A DNA stretch of 64,000 nucleotides from Dicyema japonicum (GCA_011109175.1 RDEW01000014.1:444042-508041); one strand, 5' to 3'; shown: positions 22,482 through 34,837, counted from the stretch's first letter. Notes: generated from the sequence alone by a model not told the origin. Numbers and translations are program-made.

Positions 22482-23600
22482 TAGTTAGGCAAGCGTCACC
22501 CAGTATATATACGTCAGTATAAATAACCATTGATACGCTTGTTATTCGTGGCAATCTTTTATTTTTTTAATATGTGACGTAATATGCTATTATTTAAATT
22601 GTGGTCTTTTATTTGAGGTTATGATGAATTACCAAAGATATATTTACTAAGGGAATAACATTACTGGACTGGATATTTGTGAATCCCAATGGAAACTCAT
22701 AGGACACATACTGCGCCTGACATAAAAATCCTTGCCAACAGGGCCATAATAAAACCCAGGCAACCATTCGACGTCGGTTAAAGGGCAACTAAGAATTTGA
22801 CCCTAAGGCATTATTTGACCCTACAGTCGAATATCGCCTCACAAACTTTCAGTGTGTTTCTGTCACTTTCAACACATAATTAAGAGAACTGAATCCTCGT
22901 TTGACAAGGTGTGAAGTTGGTAAAAATAATGTCGCATGCCATTACAATTACAGAGGTAAATAAGGTCAGTCAGGGCCGCTGTATTAACTTTTTATTTTGT
23001 ATTAATAATGAAGATAATAAAGATCAGTGACCTTGTTAAACAGAATCGGATCACTCATTGCGATGATGAAAAATGATAGAAAAAGGAGATGGCTAATTGA
23101 GTGGATTTCTTTGCAAATCGTCAGGGGAAATGCGTTCTCGATAATGAGAGCAGCCTGTGATTGCTAACTGTTAATTTTTGTCTTTAATTTGCTTAATAAA
23201 TTTTTTAAAAAGGTATGTACTGTATTGTTTATCCCAGTGTAACCGTTATGCCATGTGACATATAATATCTAAGAGATCGATTTCCAAGTTTTGGAAACTG
23301 CTTTTTAATTGCTGAATTCTACTAAAACTGTCCAATTGACGTATTATGAAATTTAATTTCATAGTACAGTACAACCCAGCCCCAATAAAACCCAAGCTCG
23401 GGGCACCCTCTATATATGGAACTTTTTTTATAAAGTTCATTTTTTGATAGTTTATTCAATTAACAACCAATAGAATAATAATAATAAAAATCATCGACCC
23501 CGCTTATTGGGGCATTTTTATTAAATAAAAATTTTATTTGATATTTTTAAGAATGAGGATTTTGGCGGAACGCATCGGGATCACGTGATAGTTAGTTTTG
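22482..23600. other. Intergenic region
   Basis: Promoter side of the DUF4476-like gene. TATATATA- and TATAAATA-like stretches lie at about 22505-22525, close to its start and possibly core promoter elements. A 64-codon minus-strand frame at 23440-23246 (GFIGAGLYCTMKLNFIIRQL) could encode a tiny membrane protein but has no supporting homology. The rest is unremarkable. Confidence 0.35.
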
Positions 23601-23870
23601 GTTTTACCGTATGCTTGGGTGTTAAATAAATAAAAAATAAATAACGTGCTTATTATAATGGGTAAATCAGTTCGTCGTTCATATAAAGATTCTTATTTAT
23701 CATTTGGATTTACATGCGATGATTAAAAAACTACCTCAATTCCTAATTTGCGTGGAAGTTTTGACAAATGATGCTATGGTTCCTAGCAAACTAAATAGAC
23801 ATTTAACTTCCAAGCATCCGGACTATTCCAAAAAATCTGTGGATTATTTTATGCATTAAAAAAAACAGCA
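23600..23870 (+). mobile_element. hAT-like transposase N-terminal remnant (BED-type finger region)
   Basis: MGKSVRRSYKDSYLSFGFTC, then after a one-frame shift CVEVLTNDAMVPSKLNRHL and SKHPDYSKKSVDYF. This is the typical N-terminus of hAT-derived ZBED/ZMYM6/FAM200-like proteins. The zinc-binding pattern is damaged (ICVEV where CxxC is expected), a stop and frame change intervene near 23725, and nothing of the catalytic part follows. Confidence 0.65.
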
Positions 23871-24214
23871 CAAATATTATTTAGTTTTTACTATGTATTT
23901 TTTCTTACTTTTACGTATCCGATAAAAATTTAATTTTTTATTTTTTAATGTGCGCCGTGGATTATTTTTTTGAACTGAGGATTATGGAGTACTAATTTTA
24001 AATTATACATATAGGTTATATACATCCAAGAATTCATGGATGACTAGTTATATCTTGCAACTAACTTTTCAAACAACCCCTATGTAGAAGACAACAGCTA
24101 TGTAGTAGGACGCGGAAAATGCCGATGCCTCACATAGATCGGTAACTTTCAGCATGGTAAAGAGTCCGTAATAAGATGTTCTCAAGATTCCCTTAAATTA
24201 AATTATTCCAAAGA

Positions 24215-24525
24215 CCAAGGGTAAAACCAAACTAACTAATTCCTTGATCCTGACGCGTTCCAACAGAATCATCACTCAACCACAGCGATTCAGAGGGCGT
24301 TATCCGGGAAGCTGATGTCGATTTGAGAACTCAGTGCCAGGGAGCGAAATTGTCTCCCGGATTGGATAAATAAATGGATCCTTTTGAATGGCAACTAGGC
24401 ATTGGACATCTCCTGAGTAATGTGGATCCAATGAGGCCACCAGAAGGAAAAAAAATCTTCAATCAAGTAGCCACATGGCGCCACGTGGTACCAAGCGGCC
24501 ATTACTAAAGATATCCTAATTAATA
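24215..24525 (-). repeat. SINE-C element, minus orientation
   Basis: Begins with ACTAACTAATTCCTTGATCC (the reverse-complemented tail), then GATCCTTTTGAATGG, GGCATTGGACATCTCC and ends with CACATGGCGCCACGTGG. Its closest relative in the window is the copy at 61705-62015, with which it shares the unusual internal segment CCGGGAAGCTGATGTCGATT. Confidence 0.65.
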
Positions 24526-24595
24526 ATAAAAAAATATAAAAATAAATTAATGAAAATAATTTACGTAAATTATTATTTAAACATATTGAGACAGA

Positions 24596-26588
24596 ATGAT
24601 CAAAAATTATTTTCTTGTAGTATTTCACAAGGAAATTGTTAGAGGTAACCATTAAAGTAATTCAGATAATTTATTTGTCCTTGATTGTCTTCAGAACATC
24701 ATCGATTGTGCGATTCTCTCCACAGAATTAACCGGAGACTCCAATGTCTACTTGATTCCTTTAGCAAATCCGACGCCAAAAGTCATTTTACCTGATTACC
24801 GATTAGAATGTTCTCCACGTGGTCGACGACATGTCCGTTGACCACCTTATTTGTTACTTAATAACAAAACAACGAGAACGACTATTTACGAAATTGTTCT
24901 GTTTTCTTTCATTTTAAGGCAATCTGATGATAATTTTTGCTTAAATAACCTCCACAAAGCCTCAATGCTCCTCTCCAAAGGTGATTTGCTTATTTGACTC
25001 AGAATTGGGTGTATTTGTTGACGTCTTCTGTTTTGTTGACTGTTTTACTTCCTTTTTCAGTAAGAAGATTCTCAACGTCCTCAAAAAACTGCAAATTTGG
25101 AACAATGCGGCAATCCACCTAATCCACATGAACGGATCAGGCGACTCTTCAGTTGTACAACTAGCTGACCGACATTCTTTCTTTCTCCATAGGACCTTCT
25201 TAGCCGGTGGATATCAACGATTGCTGTGGCGTGGAGTGTTGACCGCCAATAAAGTCTGTTTTTTCTTTACTTGAGACAACTTCCATTTTGGGAGTCCAAC
25301 TTGTAGAAAAGAATGTCATTCCATGTGAAAATTATGTTCATATTTCGCTCATTCGTAGAATAAGCTGAAGACCTACAGTTTTGGGAGTTTCAGTGCTGAT
25401 TTGTTTGGACCCTATTCTGGCGCCTCCTTCCCTCACTATGTGATCGAGTCTGTGGAGATGAGTCTTGTATTCAATCAGAGGTACTTTTCTGCTAAACTCA
25501 GCGATTCTCGTTCTGTGGGAATTTGTAATATTATCAAAAAATATAATAATGTAGTTTTTAATATGACATCAAGTCTGTCTTTATATTACGGATATTCCTA
25601 TCCCATGACCCACTCACCTCTGTTTATGGGGTTAAGGACCTATCACCCTCGTCATGGTTGAGGTGGGTTAGTCAAAGGACTTTGAAGACCGGAAAAAGTT
25701 GTTTTATTCTCTAAATGTTAGTTTTTACTGAAGATAGCTTGCTGTCGCGAATTTCTAGCTGTGAAACATTCAATTTTGCTGTAATGAACAGTCCAGATGA
25801 CCCTCCCGACCGTGTCTCGGCCTTTCTTCTGCGGTCTCAGCATGACTCGTTCTTCGTAGACCTTATTAAAACTTACAATCAGCAGAAAAGGCGAAAAAAA
25901 ATGTTTTTTCTTTAATGATTGATAGTGGGGAAACTAACGAGCTTACGGATTTTCATGATTCTGCCTGTTATCTGGGTACTCAGGGTTCTCTGTCTTCGTT
26001 CCTGTCGGAAGTGCTTGACTCGGGTTTTGACGAGTCTGCTTTGAAGGAAATATTCCTAAATTATCCAGCACGTGATTTCGTTTCGCGAGAAATTTGCGAA
26101 AACCTGTCCGAGGATCATTCCAAGATCGACCGTGACTTCCTAACATCACTGAGTCACGACTACCAGGAGGAGTCTCATTCAGAAAGTGTTTCAGAGAGAA
26201 CAGTACTCATTTTGTTAATGTCAGCCTCCTCAGAGGACGGAATTCAATGAGAGTAATAAAATAGAAGATACTAAAAAGTGTGATTATTCTACCAAAAACT
26301 ACGACTCTGTAATTTCTTGATTAATCCTCAGTTTCTAAAGGCAGTGGTTATTCAGGTTCTTCGAGAAAACAAGCTGGACAAGTCTCTTCCGATATTTAAT
26401 AGATGTGCTATGCGGCTTTATAGTGTGGCAAAGTCGTTTGTTAAGGTTTGACTGGAGGTGATTTCAGGACATTTCTGATCCTCAAAATCTTAAAAAGTCG
26501 ATTGTTTCGATAACGAGGGCTCAGGCTCCTCTGGTTGTTTGGTTTGTTACTTTAGATTATTCAATTTGAACAAAATCAGTGTAAATAA
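24596..26588 (+). CDS. MTBP: MTBP homologue (Treslin partner, replication-origin firing)
   Basis: MTBP works with Treslin to load CDC45 at replication origins. ATG at 24596 gives MIKNYFLVVFHKEIVR; a 21-bp intron (24645-24665) leads to DNLFVLDCLQNIIDCAILST; more 22-25 bp introns lead through ICYLITKQRERLFTKL, LNNLHKASMLLSK and a QRLLWRGVLT block resembling the ELWRGKI region of human MTBP. The C-terminus is the best evidence: AVVIQVLRENKLDKSL, then FNRCAMRLYSVAKSFVKDI and RAQAPLIIQFEQNQCK, colinear with the conserved human C-terminal helix bundle. Stop at 26586-26588. Shorter than human MTBP and strongly diverged in the middle, where exon edges are provisional. Confidence 0.75.
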
Positions 26589-27699
26589 TTGACTATTTAT
26601 TAATAAATATGATTTGTTTAATTTTTTGATTATTTAACTTTCATTTCCGTTGTTTAATGATGTCAGGGTACCGCAATGTCATAAGTGCCTGGCGAAAAGG
26701 CCTGATGGCCTTGGTTCGAATCTTGCTGCTGTATAGTCTGACTGAAGGTTCCACGCATTTAAGATGCTTTGGCTTGACGAGTGACGTTTTCATCAGTGAA
26801 CATTCCACTGCGGAACCGGATCGTCAGGACTCAACCGCAACAAAAAGAAATAAATGAAGAGCTTTCCGTGGTTCTCACTGCGATTAGTTATCATAACTGT
26901 TTTTTACTCAAATAAATTGTGTGTGCTGCAAGGGTGGAGCTATGGTAATATGGCTCTTGCGTGAAGTTCGGTTTTATTTATTGATGATGTTTACGCTGTC
27001 GGACGGACACAATGATCGGTGTTTTTTCGTTTTGTAAAGAACCGAAAACTTATTTGGAGAAAGGGTTAAGAAATCCCGTAAGTCCTAAGGAGGATACCCC
27101 GATCGAGTTCCTCTTCGGAAATTCGATAAGTCACTTTTGGAAAGCGTTGGGATCGCTGGGAACCATTTTTGGAGAGTTCATGAGTTACTATAAGCTGGGG
27201 TCAGTAATTTCCCGTCTCTTTATGCCCATTTCTTTAAAGATATCCAATATTCCCTATTATAAAAAGAACAAAATCTCAATCGGTTGCTTGCTCGAATTCT
27301 GGCTAAGCCTTTCCAATTGGCGGAATCATAGTTGACTATTATTGGGAGATGTCTTTGTGAACTTGACGAGTACTTAACTTAAGAACTAAATAGCCGATAT
27401 AAACATGGTATCTCTAGGTATTTTCCCTGATCAGGGCTTTGAGACTGCTCTGACTTTGAAAGTGTTGTCCAATTAAGAATCAATCCACACCAAATAATTC
27501 TCGCGGTTAAACGTCCGTTGCCTTGCGTCTACGACGTTGGATTCTTGAATCGTCAAAGGGAATTGGAATTCTACACAAACAGAAGATCTTCATGAAGACT
27601 GTTGGCTATTTGAGAGAATCTAGCTCGCCATTCAAAGAAGGAATATCCCGCAGTCGGGCGTCCGCTCTATGACCTTCGGCTGACTATTTATTTTATTAA
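26589..27699. other. Intergenic region with SINE-A copy
   Basis: Holds the SINE-A copy at 26650-26985 and a 108-codon open frame at 27012-27335 whose product (HFWKALGSLGTIFGEF) I do not recognise. It lies immediately after the SINE and shows no short-intron structure. 27340-27700 has no gene signal. Confidence 0.4.
26650..26985 (+). repeat. SINE-A element
   Basis: B-box region GGTTCGAATCTTGCTGCTG, then GAAGGTTCCACGCATTT, GGCTTGACGAGTGACG, CACTGCGGAACCGGATCGTC and a 3' part GGAGCTATGGTAATATGGCT. This is the same order as in the copies at 51338, 52536 and (inverted) 57425. Confidence 0.75.
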
Positions 27700-28320
27700 C
27701 TCCGAAATCACGAGATAAAGGCTAAAGTTATCATCTAATTAAGTGATCCCGGTGTCCATACCAGTCCTTTTCCTGCGGTTAGTTTTAGACTCCTGGATTA
27801 ATCTCCACAACGGGGAAGGTTTCTTTTCGTATCTCGAGCAGGCGTCCAATATAGTCTGATGCCCGACCCGAGGGGATGGTCAGGGGACTTTGCCATCTTG
27901 AGGAAGTCCCGGTGACGTTCCGTAAGGTATTCGATGATTGGGGGGACGTTTAGTGTTCTCCGTAGTAACGAGGCGAACGTCTTTTCGACGATCTCATTAG
28001 TATTCTGAGACATCGATTTTTAAAACTTCCAGCTTCCTCTGTGCAGATATTGATAAAGGGGCAACCCATGCGCCACAGGCGTACTCGATACTCGGTAGAA
28101 CAAATTGTTTGTATAGAAGCTCTAACGATGGGTGGGAAGATACTGGATAGTAGTGAAAGCCTTGAGAATTCCAATTTTTTGGATCCTCGAGGTTACTAGG
28201 TCCACTTGATGAGTAAATGTGAGGAAGGGATCCAGGATGACTCCAAGGATTGAAAGCGTCTTCTTAATGGGAAGCGGGGAGTCATACAATGTTATTCGTG
28301 GTGTTGCCCGTATATTTTAT
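27700..28320 (-). mobile_element. LINE 3'-end fragment with tail
   Basis: The plus-strand sequence opens with TCATCTAATTAAGTGATCCC, the inverted LINE tail. Just inside, the minus strand encodes RAGHQTILDACSRYEKKPS, comparable to the C-terminal end of LINE-2. Further inside it encodes a YGACPLAHGL-like region. The frame is broken near 28020 and 28170. Confidence 0.55.
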
Positions 28321-28394
28321 TTTAATAAAATAAAGTAATTCAAAATTAATTGTTATTAAGATCAACCGAGAATTAATAATCTGACGAATAATTC

Positions 28395-28660
28395 ACTTGT
28401 TCCCCCTCAAGGTAGACAGTCCGAGTTCCTCAATTTTGTGGCAGACGACATTCGAACCCAGAATACAGTGCGTCTAACGCTTCCTCGATCCATAATTTCA
28501 TATATCCGATGCCTCTGGAGTCCACATTTTGGCACATTCACAAGAGATGTGCAACTAGAGATTACATCCACCTTAAGAAAATGAAAATATTTCATGCAGT
28601 AGAGGTACGTCACCTCCACAACCATCAGACCAACTAACAACTTGGGCAGCTGACAAAACT
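28395..28660 (-). repeat. SINE-B element, minus orientation
   Basis: On the minus strand: GCTGCCCAAGTTGTTAGTTG (A-box-like), GGAGGTGACGTACCTCTAC, and about 200 nt later CTGGGTTCGAATGTCGTCTG (B-box-like). Confidence 0.65.
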
Positions 28661-29459
28661 AACAAAAATGTATTTCAATAATTTTTTCGATGCAACGTTT
28701 GTCATTAATGCTATGGAAACATCTGGAGCCCGCAAACAACTCGTCTTACAATTTCTTCAAAAAACTCGGAAACTTAATCTCAACCCGCTTAGATAACCTC
28801 CTTGGTGACCTTTTGGATCATTGAGCAGATCCAACGGACTAGGTCGTCCGCATGTGGGGCGAAGATTCTTGACGTCTCAACGGTAAAAAAGGACAAACAA
28901 ATGATCCTTTGAAATTTGTTCGGTACTTCCCTCTCTTCTGATCCTCGACTTGCTTATAAGGATAGCCTGGGTCTGAGGCTGAAGGACCAAAATTTTCGGG
29001 AGTAGGTTCCGACCATTAGCGAATGGAAAAGAGGTCATCCCATCGAAGAGAGATCAGTGAGCTCCGAAAGGAAGTGTTGGCCCGCAGAAGAAAGTTCATT
29101 TTTAACATAATGTTGAGACAGAAATGCACGGGAACAACCCGCGCTCAACTTGCACGACAGGAGATGGTGACCTTGTGGGTCGATCCAACATCGACAGCGA
29201 CATTTGCGTTCAGCCCACTCTTTAAGACCATGAAGGAGCGAGGAGAATATTTTAAGCACATAGATAAGCATTCAGTTGTCACCTACTGAATGACAGATAG
29301 CCGTTTTTTAGATAGGCAAGTCTTTTTGCATCCCCAATACTCTCAAGGAGCTCCTTCTTTTCAAAAACACGTCTTAAGTCTTTCCACATATCCACAGCTC
29401 CAGATGATGACATCAAATTAAATTTTTAATCCAAACCCACCGTTAAACCGAAAAAGCAA
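28661..29459. other. Unassigned sequence with one plus-strand open frame
   Basis: An 89-codon frame from ATG at 29023 to 29289 (MEKRSSHRREISELRKEVL) is basic and helical but unknown to me; no splice structure or homologue supports it. The sequence around it shows no clear repeat. Confidence 0.3.
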
Positions 29460-29905
29460 ACTAAGTGATCACGAAAAATTTAATACAGGCTGTCGTCAGC
29501 TTGGGTCGATGCTCCTCCCTCGATTCTAAATTAGTTCGTTGGTGTCGGGTTGTCTTCTGAACATGTTGTGTCAGGCCTCCTCCGCTATTCCTTCTGATTA
29601 GAATCTCCAAGGGTTCTACATCATGTCGCCCTTTTTGTGAAGCCACGACATCGAAGGCCCCATGATGCACATGCATAGGAAATGCATGACTCAATACATT
29701 GCGAGTAAAGCTTCTTATTAGGGGATGGTCCCCGATTTCCCATTGCCCCGTTAGGCTTTTCAGTAGGTTGATTTTTTCTCACATTTGTTTAGCACACTTC
29801 CGGCATGCTGCAGGAAACACATGTAAGTGTATCGAAAATCACACAAAGAATTTCTTGCCATTTCTTAAATACCAATGTTTTCCCACCCGCTTCAATTTAT
29901 TTATT
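29460..29905 (-). mobile_element. LINE fragment (C-terminal half of reverse transcriptase ORF)
   Basis: The minus strand carries SHAFPMHVHHGAFDVV and SQKGRHDVEPLEILIRRN, corresponding to the thumb/C-terminal part of LINE-1. A diverged second copy in the same orientation lies at 33290-33720 and shares AAATGCATGACTCAATA and GGTTGATTTTTTCTCA. Confidence 0.55.
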
Positions 29906-30250
29906 TATTAACCCCGGATACACCGAGAAAGAAGTTAAAGTAAACAACTAATTAAGTGTATCTAGTTTCCACTTCTACAGAAACGAAGTCCATCCAAAAT
30001 CAGCATAAAAGGTAAGACGTCCATTACATGAAGTTGTGGAAACCCCTCCAGTGGAGTGGGGAGAGCAAATGATCCTTTTTCGTGCCGGCCTGGCACTGGG
30101 CGTCACCTAGACAGGTGGATCACATGACGCCACTCTAATAGGAAGAGACAGGAGGAACAGACAAGAAGGCAGAAAACTTAAAATCAATTAACCACGCAAC
30201 ACCACATGGCGCCACGCGGCTACCAAGAATCTAGAAATTTAAACCCGCTT
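29906..30250 (-). repeat. SINE-C element, minus orientation (best copy)
   Basis: Starts TTAACCCCGGATACACCGAG (inverted tail), then AACTAATTAAGTGTATCTAG, GAAACCCCTCCAGTGG, AATGATCCTTTTTCGTGCC, GGATCACATGACGCCAC and ends CATGGCGCCACGCGGC. It is the longest and cleanest member of the family here. Confidence 0.75.
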
Positions 30251-30364
30251 CAATTGACTCGCTTAACATTTATTTTTTTATTAACCCCGGATTTAGACCA
30301 GGATAAGAGTTAAGGAATCAATTAAAAGTTAAAATTAATAATAAAGGATAACAATTAAAAAAAT

Positions 30365-31719
30365 TTAATTTCGAGTAAATCTGACTTCTTTGAAACAGTC
30401 GGGGCAGTAAGGACACTTTATACTATAACTAACACACTCTAAGCCTACTGATCGTTCAATAAAATTGAGGATATTCCAATCTTGGACACCAAATGCCCAC
30501 ACTTCAGCCTCAAGGGGGGATTCTCCTTAGTACAGGGTTCTTTCAAAACAGAGCAAATGTACATCGAGTGATGCAAAAAGTTCGGATGAAGCTTAAGGTC
30601 GACCTATAGTGTTACAGAATCAGTATACTGGGAGGACGTTTCCCCCATATTTCACCTGTCTGGCAGCCTCGTAGTTACGGGTAAAGTTGAGGAGTGGTTC
30701 CATGGCCCTAATTCCCACTTGAAGACTAAAATACAGCAAACTAAATCCACATTGGCATTAAAGGGGACTTTTGCTTCCCCTGAAGGATAAGGTTCGCAGA
30801 TCTGTAAAACTCGTCATTTATCTCATTCCAAATATTTGATATTATCTTGATTTGCATGTCAGGGTTCCTTATAATCACCAAACTCAGCAATTCTCGAATA
30901 TATGGAGTCAGATCTAACAATGTGACTCAGTCCATACCAAACGAAGCACTGTTGTTCGTCATATAGTCCTTGCATCGGACGACAAACTCCCCGGTCTTGT
31001 TCTGGAATAACAATTCAGTCAATTCTAGTCTCTTTAGCAAAATATGGAGTTTTGAGTTTACTTCATGTAGTTCCTTCGAATTCTGTTCAATCCAACTGAG
31101 GACTACACAATAATAGTTACTCAATCAACATCCCGACCTCTCGATTCAGCAAATGATCACTTATTTCGCTCACATGTGCAAATTTCAACATCAGATCTTC
31201 GTTTACTTCGATTTTAAATTCCTTAGCTTTAGTAATATAAACTACATTAGCCAAAGTCAAAGCCAAATTAGACTTTCCGCGCATTAGAAGATGATTGACA
31301 AGAATACGATGAATACTTTCACGTGTTTCATTTTTTTCAAGCTCATCTGAACTTATCCTCTGCATCTCTGAGGGAAATGTCAAAATATAAGTTTAAAAAT
31401 TACCTTTTTATTATTTTTTAGACATCTGCTTATCAAATTAAAGGAATCTTTATGTTTTCTCGTAATCTGGTGCACAGATTCCGTGAGTGAAGATATTGAT
31501 GAACTGATACTGCTAGCCAAGTCACTGTCCACGTTCTCAACTCCTGCTTGAACCCCTAATATCAAGATTATAGAACTTACTTTGTTTAAGTAACTCAAGG
31601 ATATTAGACAGATCAATTGAATGCTGAGGATAGGATTCAAGAAATTTACCGTTTACTGTCATTAAAAGATCTCTTGATAAATTTATTTGTCGAATAATCT
31701 CTTTAATTTCAAGGCTCAT
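30365..31719 (-). CDS. RMND5A: RMND5 (GID2) RING subunit of the CTLH/GID E3 ligase
   Basis: RING subunit of the CTLH/GID complex, which ubiquitinates N-degron substrates. ATG at 31719 (MSLEIKEIIRQINLSRDLL). The N-terminal helix has SSLTESVHQITRKHKDSF; LisH/CTLH follows with IHRILVNHLLMRGKSNLALT and ISDHLLNRE, then LSWIEQNSKELHEVNSKLHI and LLKRLELTELLF. The C-terminal RING-like domain reads CSVLKEPC, NPPLRLKCGHLVSK and, after a ~25-bp intron, IKCPYCPDCF. In human RMND5A the matching pieces are NPPMKLVCGH and LKCPYC. Stop at 30365-30367. The CTLH wording fits RMND5 better than its partner MAEA. Exons between 30450 and 30930 are only partly traced. Confidence 0.8.
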
Positions 31720-31739
31720 ATTGTATAATAAAATCACTC

Positions 31740-31985
31740 GATAATGTAATATTTATTTAAATAATTTACATTTTAATTTATTCTTAAATATATTTTTTAT
31801 AGTTTTTTAATTTCTAATGAAAGATGATCGTCGTCTATTCAGGAAAGCCGTGGGTACTCTGGAGGAACATAGGAAAAACCTCTCGATCTTGTTGAGGCGT
31901 ACCGGGTTCACTTAATTAGTTGGTTTACTCCTTCTTTTTTGGTGTTCTTTTTTCGGGGTTATTAAATAAATAAATAATAGTTTTT
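31740..31985 (+). mobile_element. LINE 3' tail fragment
   Basis: GTACCGGGTTCACTTAATTAG, then TTGGTTTACTCC and TTCGGGGTTATTAAATAAAT, the plus-orientation LINE/SINE-C tail ending in a TAAA-type repeat. Confidence 0.55.
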
Positions 31986-31989
31986 TAAT

Positions 31990-33000
31990 TTAGAAAATTC
32001 AAAAAAATGAGAGTTCGACATAAAAATGCTTTACGAGACTATTTCTTCTTTCCGTAGAAATCTACCGTCACTGTATTCACGTCCAACCGCCGCCAACTAA
32101 ATTTTCAACCAATTTTAACAATTCATGGACAAACACTCATCCCAAATACTTGGAGTCATTTTCGACCAACTACTTACTTTCCCGAAACATTTGGAGGAAC
32201 AATGTACAAAGGCCTCTCGCAAGATCAACATACTGAAAGCTGTGTCAGGCCATTCCTTCGGCAAAGCAAAGAAGCCCTAACCATCATATATAAACAATTC
32301 ACTAGAACCACAATTAACTATACAAGTCCTTGTTGGTCAACCTCTGCCCTTTACTTTTATCGACAAACTACAAAAAGTCCAAAACATCGCGCCAGAAAAT
32401 TACTGAATGTCTCAGATCAACCCCTATTGATCATCTACACTGGGAATCAAAGATCCTTCTAATTGGAGACCATTTGGAAATGAGAGTTCTGCAGTTCCTC
32501 TCCCAAGCTTACAGCTCAGAGCATCTCTGTCACTAGCTATGCAAACCCCAAAACAAAAGAAAATTTATTGGCGACCAGTGACCTCTCTCGAATGCTATCA
32601 TCCATCTTTTCCAGTCTCAATGACCGGAGTGTCTGAAACATATACATGATTTTGTTTATGCAAGAAGCATCCTAAGACTCGATGATAGGGTACTATACCG
32701 GCCCCCTTCTCCAATAGACCAATCGGAATCCTCTTTTGTGAGGGATATCCGAGTAAACTTGGCTCGTCAACGATATGCCACCACCCTTCTCTACCAACGT
32801 ACGATGTCCTCTGTCCCTTTTGCAACCTCTACGTGTTGACATCAAATCACCTATTTGAATGTCATGATTTAGCACAACGTTCGTCTACAATGCCGGGACT
32901 GACAGATATATGGGAGCAATCGGAATTTGCTGCGTCCTATCTAATACCTGCTTCCCTCCTACAAGTTAGTGAGGCCGGGGTTACTTAACTAACCAACTAA
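31990..33000 (+). mobile_element. LINE fragment, C-terminal region with zinc knuckle
   Basis: Broken frames encode SILRLDDRVLYRPPSPIDQ, then CPFCNLYVLTSNHLFECHD, a CxxC...HxxxxC pattern common at the C-terminus of Jockey/CR1-type LINEs. Upstream pieces resemble the thumb (HPKYLESFSTNYL). At the end, GGCCGGGGTTACTTAACTAA resembles the LINE tail. Several stops and frameshifts. Confidence 0.6.
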
Positions 33001-33289
33001 CAAGACTATTCGCACAGAATCGGTGTCCTGCCCATGCGGTATTATAAGTATTATGGATCTCGAAAGGTGTTGATATTTTAAACAGTATCGGACGATCTTC
33101 TTCATCTCCGTGTCCTTTTTTCCTTCAAGACCTCTAGAAGAAAGGTCGCCTATTCGCTTGTTCTGGAGCTCTTCTCCACATCAGATACACCTGACTGATC
33201 TCCGGGAGCATTCGCAGATTTTTACGAATTGGTTTCCAATTTAGAAAAAATTAAAGTACTATACAAATTCGAGAAGATTTACTGTAGTA
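33001..33289. other. SINE-A tail fragment and unassigned spacer
   Basis: 33005-33065 matches the 3' end of SINE-A (GTGTCCTGCCCATGCGGTAT). The remainder is unassigned. Confidence 0.35.
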
Positions 33290-33720
33290 TTAGAACTCCC
33301 TTGATCCTACAAAAACTCGTCGTGGTAGGGTTGCCTCCTGATTCGTTATTCCTTCACATTAGGATCTCTAAGGGTGTTGGGACAATGTTTGTTTGTCCAT
33401 AAACCACTACTCTGTCACCCAAAAGCCCTTTTTGTGTAACCACAATTTTCTGAGCATCACACCAAGAGATTAAAGACTCCTATGAGGCGCTTTCAAAGAA
33501 AATGCATGACTCAATAGTGGGAGTAAATAGTTTTTAATACGGGGTGATTCCCTATTTACCATAGCCTCTTTAGGTTTTTTAACAGGTTGGTTTTTTTCTC
33601 ATTTTTTAGCATAGCTTCAACTTTCCGCGGGAAACACCGTTTAAAACATATATATCAAAGATCACTCCAAGGATTTTTGCTATTTCTTAAATGTATTGTT
33701 TTCCCATCCATTTCATTTTA
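33290..33720 (-). mobile_element. LINE fragment, second copy of the 29460 element
   Basis: Shares AAATGCATGACTCAATA, GGTTGGTTTTTTTCTCA and CCATTTCTTAAAT-like blocks in the same order as 29560-29890. All frames are broken. Confidence 0.5.
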
Positions 33721-34379
33721 AATTGACTTTTTTGACATTTTCTTGTCTGAAGTGAATAGGGATGTAACAGATTTCTCAGGATAAAGTTGCAAAGTGGCCA
33801 AGATACTGATTACGAGCAATAGTTAGCAATAAGGATGATTGAAAGAGGATGGTAGTAGGATATTGAACGTAATACATGGAAAACTTCATTAATCTATGAT
33901 TTTCTGGGAGTGCTTATTAATAGTAAATCGAAAAAAATCGATAATATGCTATTTACTCGATAATATCATATTGAAGTAGCTTAAACATGGTACTTGGAGA
34001 AGGAATATTGATCTCTGTTCGAATTGGAAATAAATCTGTCGGATCAGTCGAAGTTTAGCTCAGAGTTGAAGTGAGAATTACTTATCTGTAGGAAAAAAAC
34101 GGAAAACACTTTATTCAACAGGAATTAGGAGTTAGTTTGGAAATTTTTAACGAGTCCGCCTATGCGGCCTGGACTCTTCCGATGCACCTCATCTCAATTT
34201 TATTTTCTTCCAAGCGTCGGATCCCCTTGATCTTCTTTTCCACAGTATTTTTGACTGGTGCAAGAATCTTGTCTTATTCCGTACTTAGGATATCAAACAG
34301 CTTTTTCCCTAAGGTCAAATTTATTGCTGACCTTCTCGACTTTTCCATGAGTAACATTATCCTATCTTTTTGGCGAGAG
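33721..34379. other. Unassigned sequence
   Basis: AT-rich spacer. A 130-codon plus-strand frame starting at 34137 runs antisense through the adjacent LINE and is best read as its shadow. No gene supported. Confidence 0.35.
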
Positions 34380-34835
34380 AAAAACTACGCTTCACACCCG
34401 AATAGTAGCTCTGGTAGGACTATCCTCATGAAGATAAACAAGAAGGTCTCCAAGCTTACGACAAACTTGCTTGTACAGAGAAGCGCTTGTAGCGCTCTCT
34501 TCCTTCTTCGTCTGATATCTTCATGAAGGAACCTCCTCCATCGATAACTATCCCGAGGTAGCGGAGTGAATTTACTTTTGGGATGCCAAGTGAATAAGGC
34601 TGTACACGAAGCTTCCGTAGGCGACTGACTCTCATATGGCTCGATTTCTCGGTAGAGAGTGTCATCCCTCTCTTGGAGCACCAGTCCTGAACTTGATCAA
34701 CGAATAGCCTGATTCTATTTTCCGATAAAGTGGATTTTCCAGAAGTATACATGATTAGAATGTCATCCGCGTATATCAACATTTTGGTGTTCATATCTGG
34801 TAAAACTGGGAAGTCTGACAAAAATATATTGAATA
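34380..34835 (-). mobile_element. LINE reverse transcriptase fragment of a different type
   Basis: The minus-strand frame from 34821 encodes KMLIYADDILIMYTSGKSTL, then LFVDQVQDWCSKRGMTLSTE and LRYLGIVIDGGGSF. This is the catalytic YADD and following thumb of a non-LTR reverse transcriptase, clearly distinct from LINE-1/LINE-2 (YADDIVVASRD). It is truncated at both ends. Confidence 0.75.
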
Positions 34836-34837
34836 AC

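Noticed and set aside
34137-34526. Plus-strand 129-codon ORF
   Set aside because: Antisense to the LINE reverse transcriptase fragment carrying YADD; explained as its shadow.
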